64,000 nucleotides of DNA. Source: Caprella mutica (lineage: Eukaryota > Arthropoda > Malacostraca > Amphipoda > Caprellidae). The DNA is taken from NCBI GenBank assembly GCA_947561585.1, contig CANNZV010000840.1, forward strand, positions 124,001-188,000, written 5' to 3'. Below are positions 1 to 12,642 of the stretch, piece by piece (the first letter of the stretch is position 1; the number at the start of each line of letters is the position of its first letter). Under the pieces are notes generated by a model. It had not been told where the DNA came from. It searched no databases and was given only the letters and a program-made list of their open reading frames with translations. The position numbers and the translations under genes were made by a program.

Positions 1-624
1 TAGGCCGCAGAGTGCAGTTTTGAAGATTTTCCGTATGCAGGGAATTAATAAAACACTAATACCTCCTCCAACGAAAAGCACTGACAAACTACCTGAATTT
101 TAAAATTTCACTATGTATGTATAACCGAAAATACAAAGCAGGCTCATACCGGAAACAAATATGTTCACTTGTTCAGTTTAGGATTGCACATTATCCTCTA
201 TTCGTAATTTATCATATAAATATTTTGACATTGTATTAAGTTTGTCACAATTAGCTAACAGTAGCTAATTAAAAAAATAGACAAGCTTCATAGAAACTAG
301 CATCTGGCAACCACGCTATAAAATCACTCAGTGCCACTCACCCTTCGTCATCATTTTACACATCATATAGCTTATTTACCTATATTTTATATTAAAATTG
401 TGTTGATTAAAAACTATAAATTTTAAACCTTGAAACTAAAACTTTAACTCTTTATCGTTCCTGTGATCATCTTCGTCTAGTCACTAAAACTTAGTATTCA
501 AAAAATAGTTTTGCTGAACGATTAATAATTTAATATTAATTTGAAGACATTTTATAAATTGCAATTGATTGAATCTTCCCTATTCCAGGAAATGGTCTTG
601 CCAATATGTTAATAAAGCTTCCGC

Positions 625-745
625 CATATAATATTGATATGCTATATAGTAATCAGGTTGGGCCAATAGGACAATTCAATGGGATGGATTTGCAACATTG
701 AACCAATCTTCTCCCAGGGTAACATTCCATGAGAATGGAAAACCA
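625..745 (+). repeat. Dispersed repeat, copy 1 (inverted partner at 41808-41921)
   Basis: About 120 bases here match the reverse complement of 41808-41921. Shared blocks include AATCAGGTTGGGCCA, GGGATGGATT, CATTGAACCAATCTTCT and ATTCCATGAGAATGGAAAA. The similarity is far above chance. The family is not recognised, and only these two fragments were seen. Confidence 0.7.
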
Positions 746-1321
746 CATTATCCCCATGTAATTTCTAGGCTACTCTTCAGTCTGCCATCTCTTGCCCATC
801 TAACCATCTAGTGCCCATGTTGGCACAATGTGTCATGGTTGCTTGGGTCGCCTAATGTCAATATTTCGTATTTATCTTTTTCATGATAGAAATCGAATCA
901 AATTCTACAAGTTCATAAACCTTCATTTCCAACGTTTTCGGAATATATTTAAATTCTTCAGACGAATGGATCAGTTAAATTGAGAGTTCTATACCAGACC
1001 AAGAACAATAGTTCACAGGCCATCTACGGCGGATACTTTATGAAGTGATTTCGAAGGCCATATCCTTATAAGTGGCATCAACAAAAAGTTCTTCTTTCTC
1101 TGGTGTAGCTGTTGCAATCATGCTGCGTCTTTTTCTTTTATTAGAGAAATTTGTTTTCTAAGCAGTGCTTTGTGATGAACTCAGATTGCTAAAGCCCTTG
1201 AATATGGTCGAAAGTCCCACTTCAGCTGGAAGCTCTGTTTCTACAAGAAGCCCTGAAGCTACAGTTCACGTTATTGTATCAAAAATGGATATTTATTGAT
1301 TCATATGGAGTAACTAGACAG

Positions 1322-1360
1322 TTTGGTTGACAATAGGGCACTGTCCCATTGTTAACCAAA
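1322..1360. repeat. Short imperfect hairpin
   Basis: TTTGGTTGACAATAGGG is followed after a short loop by its imperfect reverse complement, CCCATTGTTAACCAAA. This could be a decayed MITE end or a chance palindrome in AT-rich DNA. No function can be assigned. Confidence 0.45.
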
Positions 1361-3068
1361 TTTTCTGTCCCAATGATCACCATGACGCCATTTTGAAAAC
1401 ACATGGGTATAGCAGCTCAACTACAAAAGTATAAAGGCAATCCTTTCATATGATCATATTTTACATATTTCTTAATATTATGTAAAATGCCGTAAGCATT
1501 ATATGTTAAATTAACAGATTTATAACAATTGAAACAAAGTACGAAAAATTTAGTTTTCCCACCTCTAAAACACGTTTTCGCTTTTACACAGAGCTGACTG
1601 CACCCCAACCGCTGAATGCAATGCGAGTGAATGCACTGAAGTATGGCTAATTTACCACTAAGATTTTGTTACAAATTACCCTCAAATAAAAAAGTTATTC
1701 AGCATGTCCCATTGATAACAATCCTCCCCTAAAGCAACTTGGAAATGCTTCTGTTTATATGGCTATGGTTTCTCTGGCGGGAGTTTCTTTTTATCTGCAT
1801 CATACATATTGTAAAAAAATCTTTGAGATTTTGTTTATAAATTCATATTTATTTGATATCTATAGTAAAATCAGTTTTCACGCAATAAATATTTAAAACT
1901 GTTCCGCCACCCTGTATATCATAACGGATTGTGCCCTCTAATTTAAAGTAAAGTTTTCTTTCATGCATATTCATAGAAAACCGAATTAGAGGGTAAACTA
2001 GATAAATTTATATGGGTAAATTATTTCATTGATCATATTTTATATTAAATAGAGCTTTCGTATTTGAGCAATATGCCTAATAGATGTAACTTAGATCATT
2101 TGAATAGTAATATTACTCTATCAATATCTTTAATAACACGAATAAGCTTGTAACCTCAATCTGATATACAGGGAGACCCACAGAAAAGCGCACCTAACTT
2201 TGAATTAATACAAATATTGTATTAATATGTGTAAAATACACCAATTATGATGTGCCACCTAAAAAAGACATTTGGTGTTGTTGTGAATCAGGTTGTACAT
2301 CTATAGTGAGATATCGAACCCTATAGGAGAATAGGGACAGATTTGCAATCTAGGTAGAAAGTTTGAACCCTGTTGAAGCCCCACATCTTTAATAATTGAT
2401 AGATAATCTAAATCATTTTCAAAATGTCATCACATTTTCGTAATTAATTAATATTAGTAAGGGTTTAACGTCTGCTTCGGAACAAAGGCCATATCGCTGA
2501 CGTCAACAGGAAATAAATTCAAGGGACTGGAAGAAGCAGTTGGTTAAGGACCAAATGGAAGCCAAAAATTGTGAGTATCAAACATATTGAAACGAAACAA
2601 TTTACTTTTGCAAAATCATTTTTTTATTTTATTTTTTATTCATTACCTATTTGAAGGACAAAAATGTCTGTTATTGCCTGTGGTTTATTAATACAATATA
2701 ATGGCAGATAAACATGTGAGAAAAATAATGAACTAAAATAAAGATACATCATTCAAGTGATACTTGCCCACTAGAGGATTAACAGTAAAGTTATTTTTTC
2801 AATATTCAGGAATATTTTTTTCGGATAGAACCTATAAACATTCAGGTATGAAATGACACTATTAGCTCTGTTGAGTAGCACTACTTTGAATTTAAATCCT
2901 GGGAAAGAATATATAACAAACCAAAAACGTGCACATACATCATTGTCTTGTAAATAATGGCTATACTTTAAAAGAAATCATTTTTAAAACAAAATAATGA
3001 AGAAAACTGAAATGTTTATTTTCTCATATGTCTCAATTCTTCAGGTTCATTAACTATTTGGAGCAAGT

Positions 3069-3475
3069 AAAGATGACGGACCAGGGTCCGTTAACTTTAC
3101 TAGTTTAACTTCTGGTCCCTTTTGTTTGCTGGCGTCAATTCTGGTCCGTTATCTTTACTTGGTTAAATTATTAATATTTGACCAATAATTGGGATAAGAA
3201 TATAATTTTAGAATCATAGATACCACATTAAAGGATTTAAGCAGAAATTTTTTAAATTTTTCGAAATGGATCACGTTTTTTTATCAATACTTTCAATTAA
3301 TAAAATATGCAAAATTAATGTAGCTTATTTTCTGGTCCGTTATTTTTACCAGCTTCATTTCTGGTCCGTTAACTTTACTTGGTCCGTTTCTGGTCCGTTA
3401 TATTTACTTGTTCCAATTATTTTTATGAACAAATTAAAAGGGTTAGTTATTTCATGATCACCCTGAATGTATTGA
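3069..3475. repeat. Dispersed repeat with internal GGTCCGTT minisatellite, copy 1
   Basis: Irregular repeats of the type TCTGGTCCGTTATCTTTAC surround a non-repetitive core (GACCAATAATTGGGATAAGAA, then AATCATAGATA). A second copy at 25495-25960 has the same units and the same core. This is therefore a mobile or duplicated repeat carrying its own variable-number repeats, rather than two independent arrays. Confidence 0.7.
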
Positions 3476-3712
3476 TAACATGTACTATCATTAAAATATA
3501 TAATCATCATAGTTCTGAATGGATAAACAACATGTACTGTAATAGTTATAGATAGTCTACAAGTGACTTAATTATATTATATCAAATAATTTCGTAAATG
3601 ATCATAAGGAAGATACCACATGCATTGCCTCTTTCTATGCAGTTTCTTTTTCTTATCAAAATGGTTCCACGAAGTTTGTGTCTCCCACAGACATTAGCGT
3701 CAGCGTCCGGTA

Positions 3713-3745
3713 AATAGGGCAGTGTCCGGTCAATTTTTTCCCGGA
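3713..3745. repeat. Isolated GTCCGGTAAATAGGGCA units
   Basis: About one and a half units of the same 19-bp motif that forms the array at 4458-4842 occur here, 0.7 kb upstream of it, next to an inverted CCGGACA. This may be a founder or an excised remnant of the larger array. Confidence 0.55.
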
Positions 3746-4457
3746 CATTTTTATAATACTACTTTTACTTGAAGTCAAACTACAACATTCAAAATACAAT
3801 AAAAAACAAGAAATACATCATTCATTGCTAACAAATTAATGAAAACTAAAACTAGCTCCTGTTATTAAAATATTAAACAAATTCACTGGTAACAATAAAC
3901 TATTGTGTTTATCCCTTAGTCATAAGTGGATACTTTGTGCTATATTGTCACTGCTTGTTTTCAATAGCTTATTTTCAATAGCTTATTTTTGCTATAGTTT
4001 TTGTGTTTGGTTAACTAGTAGGGTTCTTCCATTTAACAAACATGAATTTCCGAAATAGAGATATCAAATTCAGTTCTTCAAATTCCTGTATTGTATCATA
4101 TTTTGAAATTCTTAACATAAGATTGGTGAAGACAGAATGTGTAAAAAATGAAGAATGTTCTTAGCCTGGTGTATACATATTAATGCTCATATAATAGCTT
4201 AATTTCTATTGCCTTGTCTAATACCTTATAAGTTTCTTCTAATACACATAGAATACCCAAATTTAGATATCTAAAAATAGAATTTGTAAAAAACCAACAA
4301 AGGAAGTATAAAGTTATTAAATGAAGGGCTGAGCTATGTGATGCAGAAAAATATACAAAATGATGTAATTTAATTAGTTGGAAGGACTGAATTCATGTCT
4401 GTTAAATAGAAAATACTTTTAGGGAATCGAACTCATAGACAATCGAAACTAAACTAT

Positions 4458-4842
4458 TAGAGCACTATTCGGTAAATTGGGCACTGTCCGGTAAATATAC
4501 TGTCCGGTAAATAGAGCACTGCCTGGTAAATAGGGCACTGTCTGGTAAATAGGGCCCTGTCCGGTAAATAGGGCACTGTCCGGTAAATAGGGCACTTTCC
4601 TGTAAATGTGGCACTGTCCGGTAAATAGGGCACTGTCCGGTAAAATTGGGAACTTTCCGGTAAACAGGGCACTGTCCGGTAAATGGGGCACTGTCAGATA
4701 AATGGGGCACTGTCCTGTAAATAGGACACTGTCCGGTTAATGGGGCACTGTCTGGTAAATAGGACAGTGCCCGGTAAATAGGACACTATTCGGTAAATAG
4801 GACACTGTCCGGTAAATAGGACACTGTCCGGTAACTTGTGAA
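4458..4842. repeat. 19-bp minisatellite, about 20 units
   Basis: The unit is CACTGTCCGGTAAATAGGG with frequent single-base variants (TCTGG, TTCCGG, GGACA for GGGCA). Three overlapping minus-strand open frames of 71-81 codons fall in it. They are by-products of a stop-free repeat, not genes. Confidence 0.9.
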
Positions 4843-5888
4843 TGCGTCTCTTTGGAGCTATCAACTTTATTCACAAATGTCAAGGTTTACACATTAAAGT
4901 GATGAGAAAATGACGTACCAGAGTTGCTGTTTAAATGTTAATATGAGTGATGTTATACGTGTATTATATATACTTATTTACCGGAATTTGACTACCATTA
5001 AAATTATACGATGGTAAAAAATAAAAAATAAACTATTAATCACGTAAATTTTTGAGTTAATTAATGATTATATACAAGTGAAATAGCTACCTATAATGTT
5101 AGTTAGCATACTAATATTTAGAATAATGGTTGTAGAACCTTTAATCATGAATTTCCTAATAAACATATAGTGGACAAAATAATTTTCAATCAATTTTAAT
5201 TAACTGTTTTTTTATTGGATAAATAATATTTTTAAAAGTTTTGAGGTACGAACAAGGAAAATTTACTTTATACTTTTAAAGATTATTTGAAATTTGCCGA
5301 CAGAGTCGTGTGTATGTATGTTTGTGTGTGAGAAGATGTCCGCTCCTTCCCTAGCCGTCAGTTCTCATTTAGACGTTGAACTGGTAAGACGTCAAGTGTC
5401 AGAGAGCCTTGGGGAGAATATATACATTTTCTGAGGTTAGTTTATTCATACTTTAAATGATTCTTAATGAGGAAGATTATTTAACATCATTTGTTAGATA
5501 AAACATAGCCGTATCACTAAATAATGATTTATTTAAATTATTCAAATATCCTTATTTATGGAAGAATTCAATTATCATTTCTTACTTTTTCATTTCTATT
5601 ATATATAAACTAAATATCATCATGCATATTTATATCCACATCTACAAATTTGTATTAATCATATTTGAAAAAGTAACTTAAATATTAGTTTCAATTACCG
5701 TAGACTTTGGACTTCACACGAGAGCAATAATTTATCCCATCATTTTGAAGTTAACGATTGTGTCAAATTGTTTAAGCGTCTGAAAGTATATTCATACCAT
5801 TTAGTGGATACTGCATTACGAAGCACATTATTGGATAATATGAAGGCATCATTGCACTGGTCTCTAATTACAACAACTCCCAGAATAA

Positions 5889-6150
5889 GAGCAGGGGAAG
5901 TTCCGAGTTATTGGACGGTTCCACATTTTCGGACATGGGAGAAGAACGAATATATAAATTAGCTTTAATTTGAATTTGTATTCTTGATTCATGAATAAAT
6001 ATTATTTTTATTGGTATCCATGATAACTGCAGGTATCATGGATACTAATTATAATTGAAGTTAAATAATAATAATTAGATTAAACATTTTTCTCCTGTGT
6101 CCGAAAATGTAGAGCCATCCGATAACTTGGAAATTGTCCTTGTTATTATT
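5889..6150. mobile_element. Palindromic MITE, family A copy 1
   Basis: The left end reads GTTATTGGACGGTTCCACAT followed by TTTCGGACA. The right end is the inverse, TGTCCGAAAATGTAGAG followed by CCATCCGATAACTT. In the middle sits a second palindrome at 6011-6048 built on TTGGTATCCATGATA. There is no coding capacity, so it must be mobilised in trans if it is a transposon. Other copies are near 7914, 29879, 30117, 45985 and 51229. Confidence 0.75.
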
Positions 6151-6378
6151 CAAAATTAATAATTGATTTAATGCTCTTCAAATGGAAAAGTAAATTCATA
6201 ATAAATGTGACATTGATTCAAAAGTTTACAGTAGCAACTGATTTAGAGCAATAGTTATATTTTTATTATATGTAAATAATGACTGTGCAGTGTATAAATT
6301 TTTTGTGTGGAGAAACTTTACATTATGATATCCTACATGGGATTAATTAACTGCAATAATAACCATGAGTGAGAAAAT

Positions 6379-7745
6379 AACCAGAGTGAACCTTTAAATG
6401 ACTGGAGTGAACCTTTAAATGACTGGAGTGAACCTTTAAATGACTGGAGTGAACCTTTAAATGACTGGAGTGAACCATTAAATGACTGGAGTGAACCTTT
6501 AAATGACTGCAGTGAACCTTTAAATGACTGCAGTGAACCTTTAAATGACTGGAGTGAACCTATAAATGACTGGAGTGAACCTATAAATGACTGGAGTGAA
6601 CCTTTAAATGACTGGAGTGAACCTTTAAATGACTGGAGTGAACCTATAAATGACTGGAGTGAACCTTTAAATGACTGGAGTGAACCTTTAAATGACTGGA
6701 GTGAACCTTTAAATGACTGGAGTGAACCTTTAAATGACTGGAGTGAACCTTTAAATGACTGGAGTGAACCTATAAATGACTGGAGTGAACCTTTAAATGA
6801 CTGGAGTGAACCTTTAAATGACTGGAGTGAACCTATAAATGACTGGAGTGAACCTATAAATGACTGGAGTGAACCTTTAAATGACTGGAGTGAACCTTTA
6901 AATGACTGGAGTGAACCTATAAATGACTGGAGTGAACCTTTAAATGACTGGAGTGAACCTTTAAATGACTGGAGTGAACCTTTAAATGACTGGAGTGAAC
7001 CTTTAAATGACTGGAGTGAACCTTTAAATGACTGGAGTGAACCTATAAATGACTGGAGTGAACCTATAAATGACTGGAGTGAACCTTTAAATGACTGGAG
7101 TGAACCTTTAAATGACTGCAGTAAACCTTCAAATGTTTGTGTGAATCTTTTAATGTTTGTGTGAACATTTAAATTACTGCAGTGAACCTTTAAATGACTG
7201 CAGTGAACCTTTAAATGACTGCAGTGAACCTTTAAATGACAGCAGTGAACCTTTAAATGACTGCAGTGAACCTTTAAATGACTGGAGTGAACCTTTAAAT
7301 GACTGGAGTGAACCTATAAATGACTGGAGTGAACCTATAAATGACTGGAGTGAACCTTTAAATGACTGGAGTGAACCTTTAAATGACTGGAGTGAACCTT
7401 TAAATGACTGGAGTGAACCTTTAAATGACTGCAGTGAACCTTTAAATGACTGGAGTGAACCTTTAAATGACTGGAGTGAACCTTTAAATGACTGGAGTGA
7501 ACCTTTAAATGACTGCAGTAAACCTTCAAATGTTTGTGTGAATCTTTTAATGTTTGTGTGAACCTTTAAATGACTGCAGTAAACCTTCAAATGTTTGTGT
7601 GAATCTTTTAATGTTTGTGTGAACCTTTAAATGACTGCAGTGAACCTTTAAATGACTGCAGTGAACCTTTAAATGACTGCAGTGAACCTTTAAATGACTG
7701 CAGTGAACCTTTAAATGACTGCAGTGAAACTTTAAATGACTACAT
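6379..7745. repeat. 21-bp minisatellite, about 65 units
   Basis: The unit contains CTTTAAATGACTGGAGTGA with alternating CTTTAAA/CTATAAA and TGGAG/TGCAG variants. Three times (near 7116, 7514 and 7576) it is interrupted by the same longer variant containing AAATGTTTGTGTGAATC, which shows block duplication of units. Because 21 is divisible by three and the unit has stop-free frames on both strands, long periodic open frames appear on both. I do not treat them as genes. Confidence 0.95.
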
Positions 7746-7913
7746 TTCATTAATGTTTTAGTTCTGAATTATAATTCTGTTCCATTAATTATTATTAAAA
7801 TCTAATCCTTGTTAAAGTTTCCTTCCTTCCTCTAACTCCTCTCATCTCTGTTGGTAATATGCGTAATGTACCCGAACTGAACGGTTATGGCATCATCAAT
7901 CATCATAGTTATA

Positions 7914-8703
7914 TGGGGTAAGTTCTGAGTTATCGGACAGTTCCACATTACGACTATATAAAAAAATGTACAGGGAAAGCTTATACAACGGACAGTACAT
8001 GTCCCGGAAAAAGTGTCCGCTATGTCGATCAATGGCACGACAGAGATTTTCCTTCAGTTGGGGATTTGAACCTTGCAAGTTTTCTTTAACAGCATTTCAA
8101 AGAAACGCTAATGAGGGTAAACAATCTCAGATAATTATTAAATGTTTTTTTTTTAATATTTATATAACTCACTCATATAAATGTACGTAATAATAAATCT
8201 GGTAAAATATAGCTAAGATGTTAGCAACTGAATTGATATATGAATTACGTGAGAATGTAGGATAGTTACACCTCTTTTTAATTTCTGAAAAACTTTTCTT
8301 ATCAAAGAAAATGTACAGGGAAAGAGTAATAAAAATAGAATTACTGAAAAATTGAAAAAAAACAGTAAGTGTTGATTGTAAATTGTAATAACTTCGAATA
8401 TAATATATGTATGAATAGACACTTGTAGACGAATAGAATATTAGTTAATTAAGCCATATAATTTAAAAAGGTCGTTGTAGAGAAATGCATGTCTGGTAGA
8501 TCGGACAATTTTTGCCCTTTTTGGTGGGTGTCCGTTTAAAAATCGTCGGCTGTATGACTTTTACCTGTGCAATAATTATGACATTTCAGTTCGTTATCTT
8601 AATTGGTATCCATGATACCCTCACAAATTGAAACTGCGTGTTAATTTTTTTTTCTTATGTGGTCGAAAATGTGAATTGTCCGATAGCTCAGAACTAACCC
8701 TAC
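7914..8703. mobile_element. MITE family A copy 2, interrupted
   Basis: The left arm (GAGTTATCGGACAGTTCCAC) lies at 7925-7950 and the right arm (TCGAAAATGTGAATTGTCCG) ends near 8690. A TTGGTATCCATGATACC half-core lies at 8603-8620. The interior is about 600 bp longer than in other copies. It contains a 328-bp segment flanked by direct 17-bp repeats (7963-7979 and 8308-8324), so it is probably a nested insertion. Confidence 0.6.
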
Positions 8704-8852
8704 CATAATATCTTCACTGAGTGTTTCACACTCGGTCTACCATTGTACTGCCAGAATAATTGGCCTAGCACAATCCACACAGTCATTTGTTATTCATCAT
8801 AATGATTGTTATTGACTTAACTTATAACAGCTTTGTTACGAACATGCCACAG

Positions 8853-9055
8853 CAGTAACGGTGTATGTAACTTGCACACAGCAGTAACGGTGTAACTTGC
8901 ACACAGCAGTAACGGTGTAACTTGCACACAGCAGTAACGGTGTAACTTGCACACAGCAGTAACGGTGTAACTTGCACACAGCAGTAACGGTGTAACGTAC
9001 AAATAGCAGTAACGGTGTAACTTGCACACAGCAGTAACGGTGTAACGTACACTAA
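8853..9055. repeat. 25-bp minisatellite, 8 units
   Basis: The unit contains GCAGTAACGGTGTAACTTGC, with two diverged units near the right end (CGTAC for CTTGC). The minus-strand frames of 63-116 codons overlapping it are repeat artefacts. Confidence 0.9.
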
Positions 9056-9059
9056 AGTG

Positions 9060-10960
9060 CATCGCAATGAAACACTTAAGTATATCAAAATTATATAAAT
9101 GATGCACTTTATATAAAGTAAGCGTAAGTTTATAGAGTAATTAAGTTTTTCCTGAGTGTAGTATGGTATCATCCTCTAAAAATGTGTATCACTCATTTTT
9201 TTGCCCGATTTTTATGCTATCTACAAAATTTAGGTCTAAAAGAAACAATTTACAAATAGCAGACTAATGACACTGTCTCTGTGCTAGCATATTATGAAGT
9301 ACGTTAAATGTCAGTTAGCATACTAAGAGAGGAAGGCGTGGTGGAGAAAAAAAGTACTTATAAAAGTGGATCCCACGTAATCTTATATGGCAACGTGAGA
9401 GATTTTGGGAATTTTGAAACCTAAAATATTTATTTCCATTAAAATACAACAGCGGAAACCAAAATCAAAATTATAGTATTTGAATAATTTAAAATAATAC
9501 AATATCAACATTTGACTAAGACACCGTGGGTCAAATACCCAATCCCAATTATTTCTTCGGCTAATATCGTTTGTAACTAAGAGTTCCGAGTCGAGTCCTT
9601 TGGTAATCCTTCTAGATCCCATGAAGTCGAAAAGAGGATTCGTTTCGACCGTGGAATTCTCTGTTTCTACGATCTTGGCTTTCGGACGGACACACTTCCT
9701 CAGCCAGTTGAAACCGGCTGACTTCGGCCCTAAAGGTGATATCTCCTCTGGAAGCAGACACCTCTTCTGTGTCTCACCAAAAAAGTGTCTACTCGAATAT
9801 GGGAACTTAAAATTCGATACCCTGCGAATTATCGAATCCTCATTATTCATGACTAGTGTACTTTCCCGTTAAAAATAACGGGTTTGTACCAATAGAAATT
9901 TATTATCCGTTATTAGGCTACTTTAGGTGGATTCAATCAAATAAATTTTGCACAGACTAATTTTATTTAGTTTAATGATAAAATGAATATAGAAATTGAA
10001 TAAAAACGTAGGAATTCAAATATTATATCAATATATTCCCGTGTATATGCTGGTTATATTCTTCATGTTTTAATACCCGTCGTGTAAAAGTGGACACCAA
10101 ATAAATAAGTAAACACACTACGGGTATTATTAGGATAGATGAAAAGGTTTGTTAATTACAAAAAATATTTATCAGTCATACAAAGAGTAATGTAATCCCA
10201 TTATATTTAGTTTATTGATTTCTTATTGGTTTACTCTATAATTTCCATTCATCACCAATTCAATAACAACGAGTAGGCGATACTTTTATGAATCCGCTTT
10301 GGAGAATCCCTCTCCTTCCCATTTTAATTCCGAATTCTTTCAAGAGGAATGGCTCAATTACAGACAATTGCATATCTCCCACGCCATCTCAATGCCATTA
10401 TTAACTCTGTTTTTATTGTCAATTTGCAGGTGCATCGCCTCTTTCGTTCGCTTTCTCTTCCGACATATCGATCGGCACAAACCTGGACTGGTTCCAAAAA
10501 TAGGTGAATTGGCGTTAGAAAACTCCGTCTGATGTCTCAGTTTATTTGTGCCGTAAGACGCTAGCTTTCACTAACGCCCTCTGGTTTGTTGTTATAAAAC
10601 AAAGTGACATCAAAGAGTTGTTTTAAAAGGAGCCTCGTGAGCCGTAATTTGCACAGTAAAGTTAGACATGAAAGACGGAGTGTTGTTCCTACTAGTCATA
10701 TAATTGGTACTAAGTTGTTGTAGACAAAGTACAGCAAAAGTAGTTGACGTAAATTTCAGTTGGGTTTTGACCAGAGGTACTACCTATTCCCCCCTAAAGG
10801 TTAACAATGGACAACTTCTGTGGTTAAGCATGGGACAAAAATCTTCGAAATGTGAAGGTACTTCGGCACAACTTTCAATATTTTCCCTAAAGCACAGTTG
10901 ACTTGAATCCAACCCTTCTGCTGGGGATATTCTGGATATTAACTAATATTATACCAAGAA
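9060..10960. other. Spacer with one GC-richer stretch, no gene assigned
   Basis: Around 9530-9860 base composition is visibly less AT-rich than its surroundings. Overlapping frames of 155 codons (minus, 9383-9850) and 90 codons (plus, 9600-9872) are open there. I recognise no family, motif or splice sites. It could be a decayed transposon internal region, an lncRNA exon or an old pseudogene. A 77-codon plus frame at 10299-10532 is likewise unidentified. Confidence 0.35.
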
Positions 10961-10962
10961 AC

Positions 10963-11038
10963 AAAGTTATGGTGGGGCCATCGAACAATAAAGGAGAGAG
11001 CACCCTACTTAGTCTTTTATGGCCCCATTATAACTTTC
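10963..11038. mobile_element. Short palindromic element, GGTGGGGCCAT family
   Basis: AAAGTTATGGTGGGGCCATC is followed 35 bp later by its inverse, ATGGCCCCATTATAACTTT. This is one of three inverted pairs of this motif in the window (with 11273-11328 and 50399-50468). It has no coding capacity. Confidence 0.7.
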
Positions 11039-11272
11039 TCTTACGGTTTACAATATAATTAATTAATAGTACTACAGTTTTCGAATGATATTGATAACTT
11101 TTATTTAAATTCCCAGACCTTAATTAAATAATTGAAAAGTTTAACATTTTCGAAAATTGTAATTAAATAAACATTAGTTAATTATCTCTGGAATATCCCA
11201 AAATCATCTCGCTTGTCAGTGTTTCTGTTTTCTTGGTGTTTCTGTACCTATTTACATATCCTACTCGGAGGA

Positions 11273-11328
11273 AAAGTTATGATGGGGCCATAGAAGATAC
11301 AGTCTCTTCTATGGCCCCACCATAACTT
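11273..11328. mobile_element. Short palindromic element, GGTGGGGCCAT family
   Basis: This is the cleanest inverted copy. AGTTATGATGGGGCCATAGA is followed after about 12 bp by TCTATGGCCCCACCATAACT. It could form a hairpin with an arm of roughly 22 bp. Confidence 0.75.
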
Positions 11329-12008
11329 CCTTAGTGAATGTGTTCCGGTGTTTCGTTTCCCTTTATATAGTTTTGATTGTTAAATATAATCACTTTTGCT
11401 ATTTATGGTATACTAAGATATTCTTATGTTATAATGCATACCTAATATACTTATAATAACATTGTGCAAGATACATTTAAATGGATTCAAATTCACTTCT
11501 TGTAAAATAAAATGAATATTGCTTTAAAAATTTTAATTATATTTAGTATCTCTCCCTTCCTTCTTTTATCTCTATTAAACATTTTATTATTTAGTTTTAG
11601 ACTAATTTAAAATGATATTATTATTTATTATTTACAAAATGATATAAGACTCATTTTTATCCAGATTCAAAAAATGAGTCCTTTACAATCATAAATAACA
11701 ATCTTTTTTCCACCTCAAATCAAACTATCACTATCTAAAATATTCTTCATTTAGCAAATAAGTTTCGCACAAAAAATATTGAAACAACCTAATATCGAAA
11801 CTCAATACTTGACCGATATTCGAACACATTTCGTGTCGGTTGTCGAATAGGAATAATACATCAATGTAACTAATAACTCAAGCGTGTGTATAATTAGCTT
11901 CCCTGTCGGAAAATTATAGTCGCCGATTGTTGATTTTCGATCCGTGTTTATAAACAATGATAAAACATTAAATAACAAGATGATAAATAAATAAATGCCG
12001 TCCAATAT

Positions 12009-12642
12009 GAAAGGGTGACAAAAGCCCACACGACAAAAGCCCACACCGACAAAAGCCCACACGACAAAAGCCCACACCGACAAAAGCCCACACCGACAAA
12101 AGCCAACACCGACAAAAGCCTCCACCGACAAAAGCCCAAACCGACGAAAATAAAATTAGTATTCCCGCAATATAAATAATCCATATATGTAAAGTTGGAA
12201 CGAAGGAAGATAGTAGTTTAACAGTTTTCTTTCTACGGAATCATTGTGAATTTGTAATATGCCCCAAATTAGGGCGCTGTTATCGTAGAACTTAATTTTA
12301 AAACACTAGACTATGGAAACTGCAAGCAAATTTAAATAAATTGTTGGTTGTCGTTGATTTCCTGGAACAAGTTAAATACAATATATAAATAAGGAACTAC
12401 AAAACATTTCGGTTATTTTACAGTTATAGGCTAACTATTGCTCCACGGTTTAATTAAGTTCTGCGATAGCAGCGCCCTATTTTGGTGCATAATACAAATT
12501 TACAATGATTGCGTAGAAAGAAAACTGTAAAATTATTATTAGTCCAACTTTACATATATGGATTATTTATACTGCAGGAATACTATTTTGGTTTTCGTCG
12601 GTGTGGGCTTTTGTCGTTAGGGATTTTGTCGTTGCCCCTTTC
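12009..12642. mobile_element. Foldback transposon with minisatellite arm, AATAT target duplication
   Basis: The ends are GAAAGGG at the left and CCCTTTC at the right, flanked by direct AATAT (12004-12008 and 12643-12647). Long inverted arms follow (12131-12295 against about 12455-12615; for example GGATTATTTATACTGC and GGCGCTGTTATCG). The outer left arm is a 16-bp tandem repeat, CGACAAAAGCCCACAC, about eight units; the right arm has only one or two. This is the architecture of Foldback-type elements. It sits inside an older dispersed repeat that reads continuously if the insertion and one AATAT are removed. It has no coding capacity. Confidence 0.8.

Larger units (their letters stand above)
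1..3060. other. AT-rich spacer, no gene recognised
   Basis: I see no coding exon, RNA gene or intact element here. Open frames are short (63 codons or fewer) and have no recognisable motif. The stretch holds one copy of a dispersed repeat (625-745) and a small hairpin (1322-1360). A segment near 2470-2515 (TCTGCTTCGG, then AAAGGCCAT) reappears in diverged form near 38723-38765, so it is probably another old dispersed repeat. Confidence 0.6.

Noticed and set aside
6379..7745. Possible repeat protein or CRISPR array from the 21-bp units
   Set aside because: Units are head-to-tail with no unique spacers, and the organism is an animal. Frames are open only because the unit is stop-free and divisible by three.
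10299..10532. 77-codon plus frame with a hydrophobic segment
   Set aside because: It has no recognisable family, splice context or conserved neighbour, and is of a length expected by chance.
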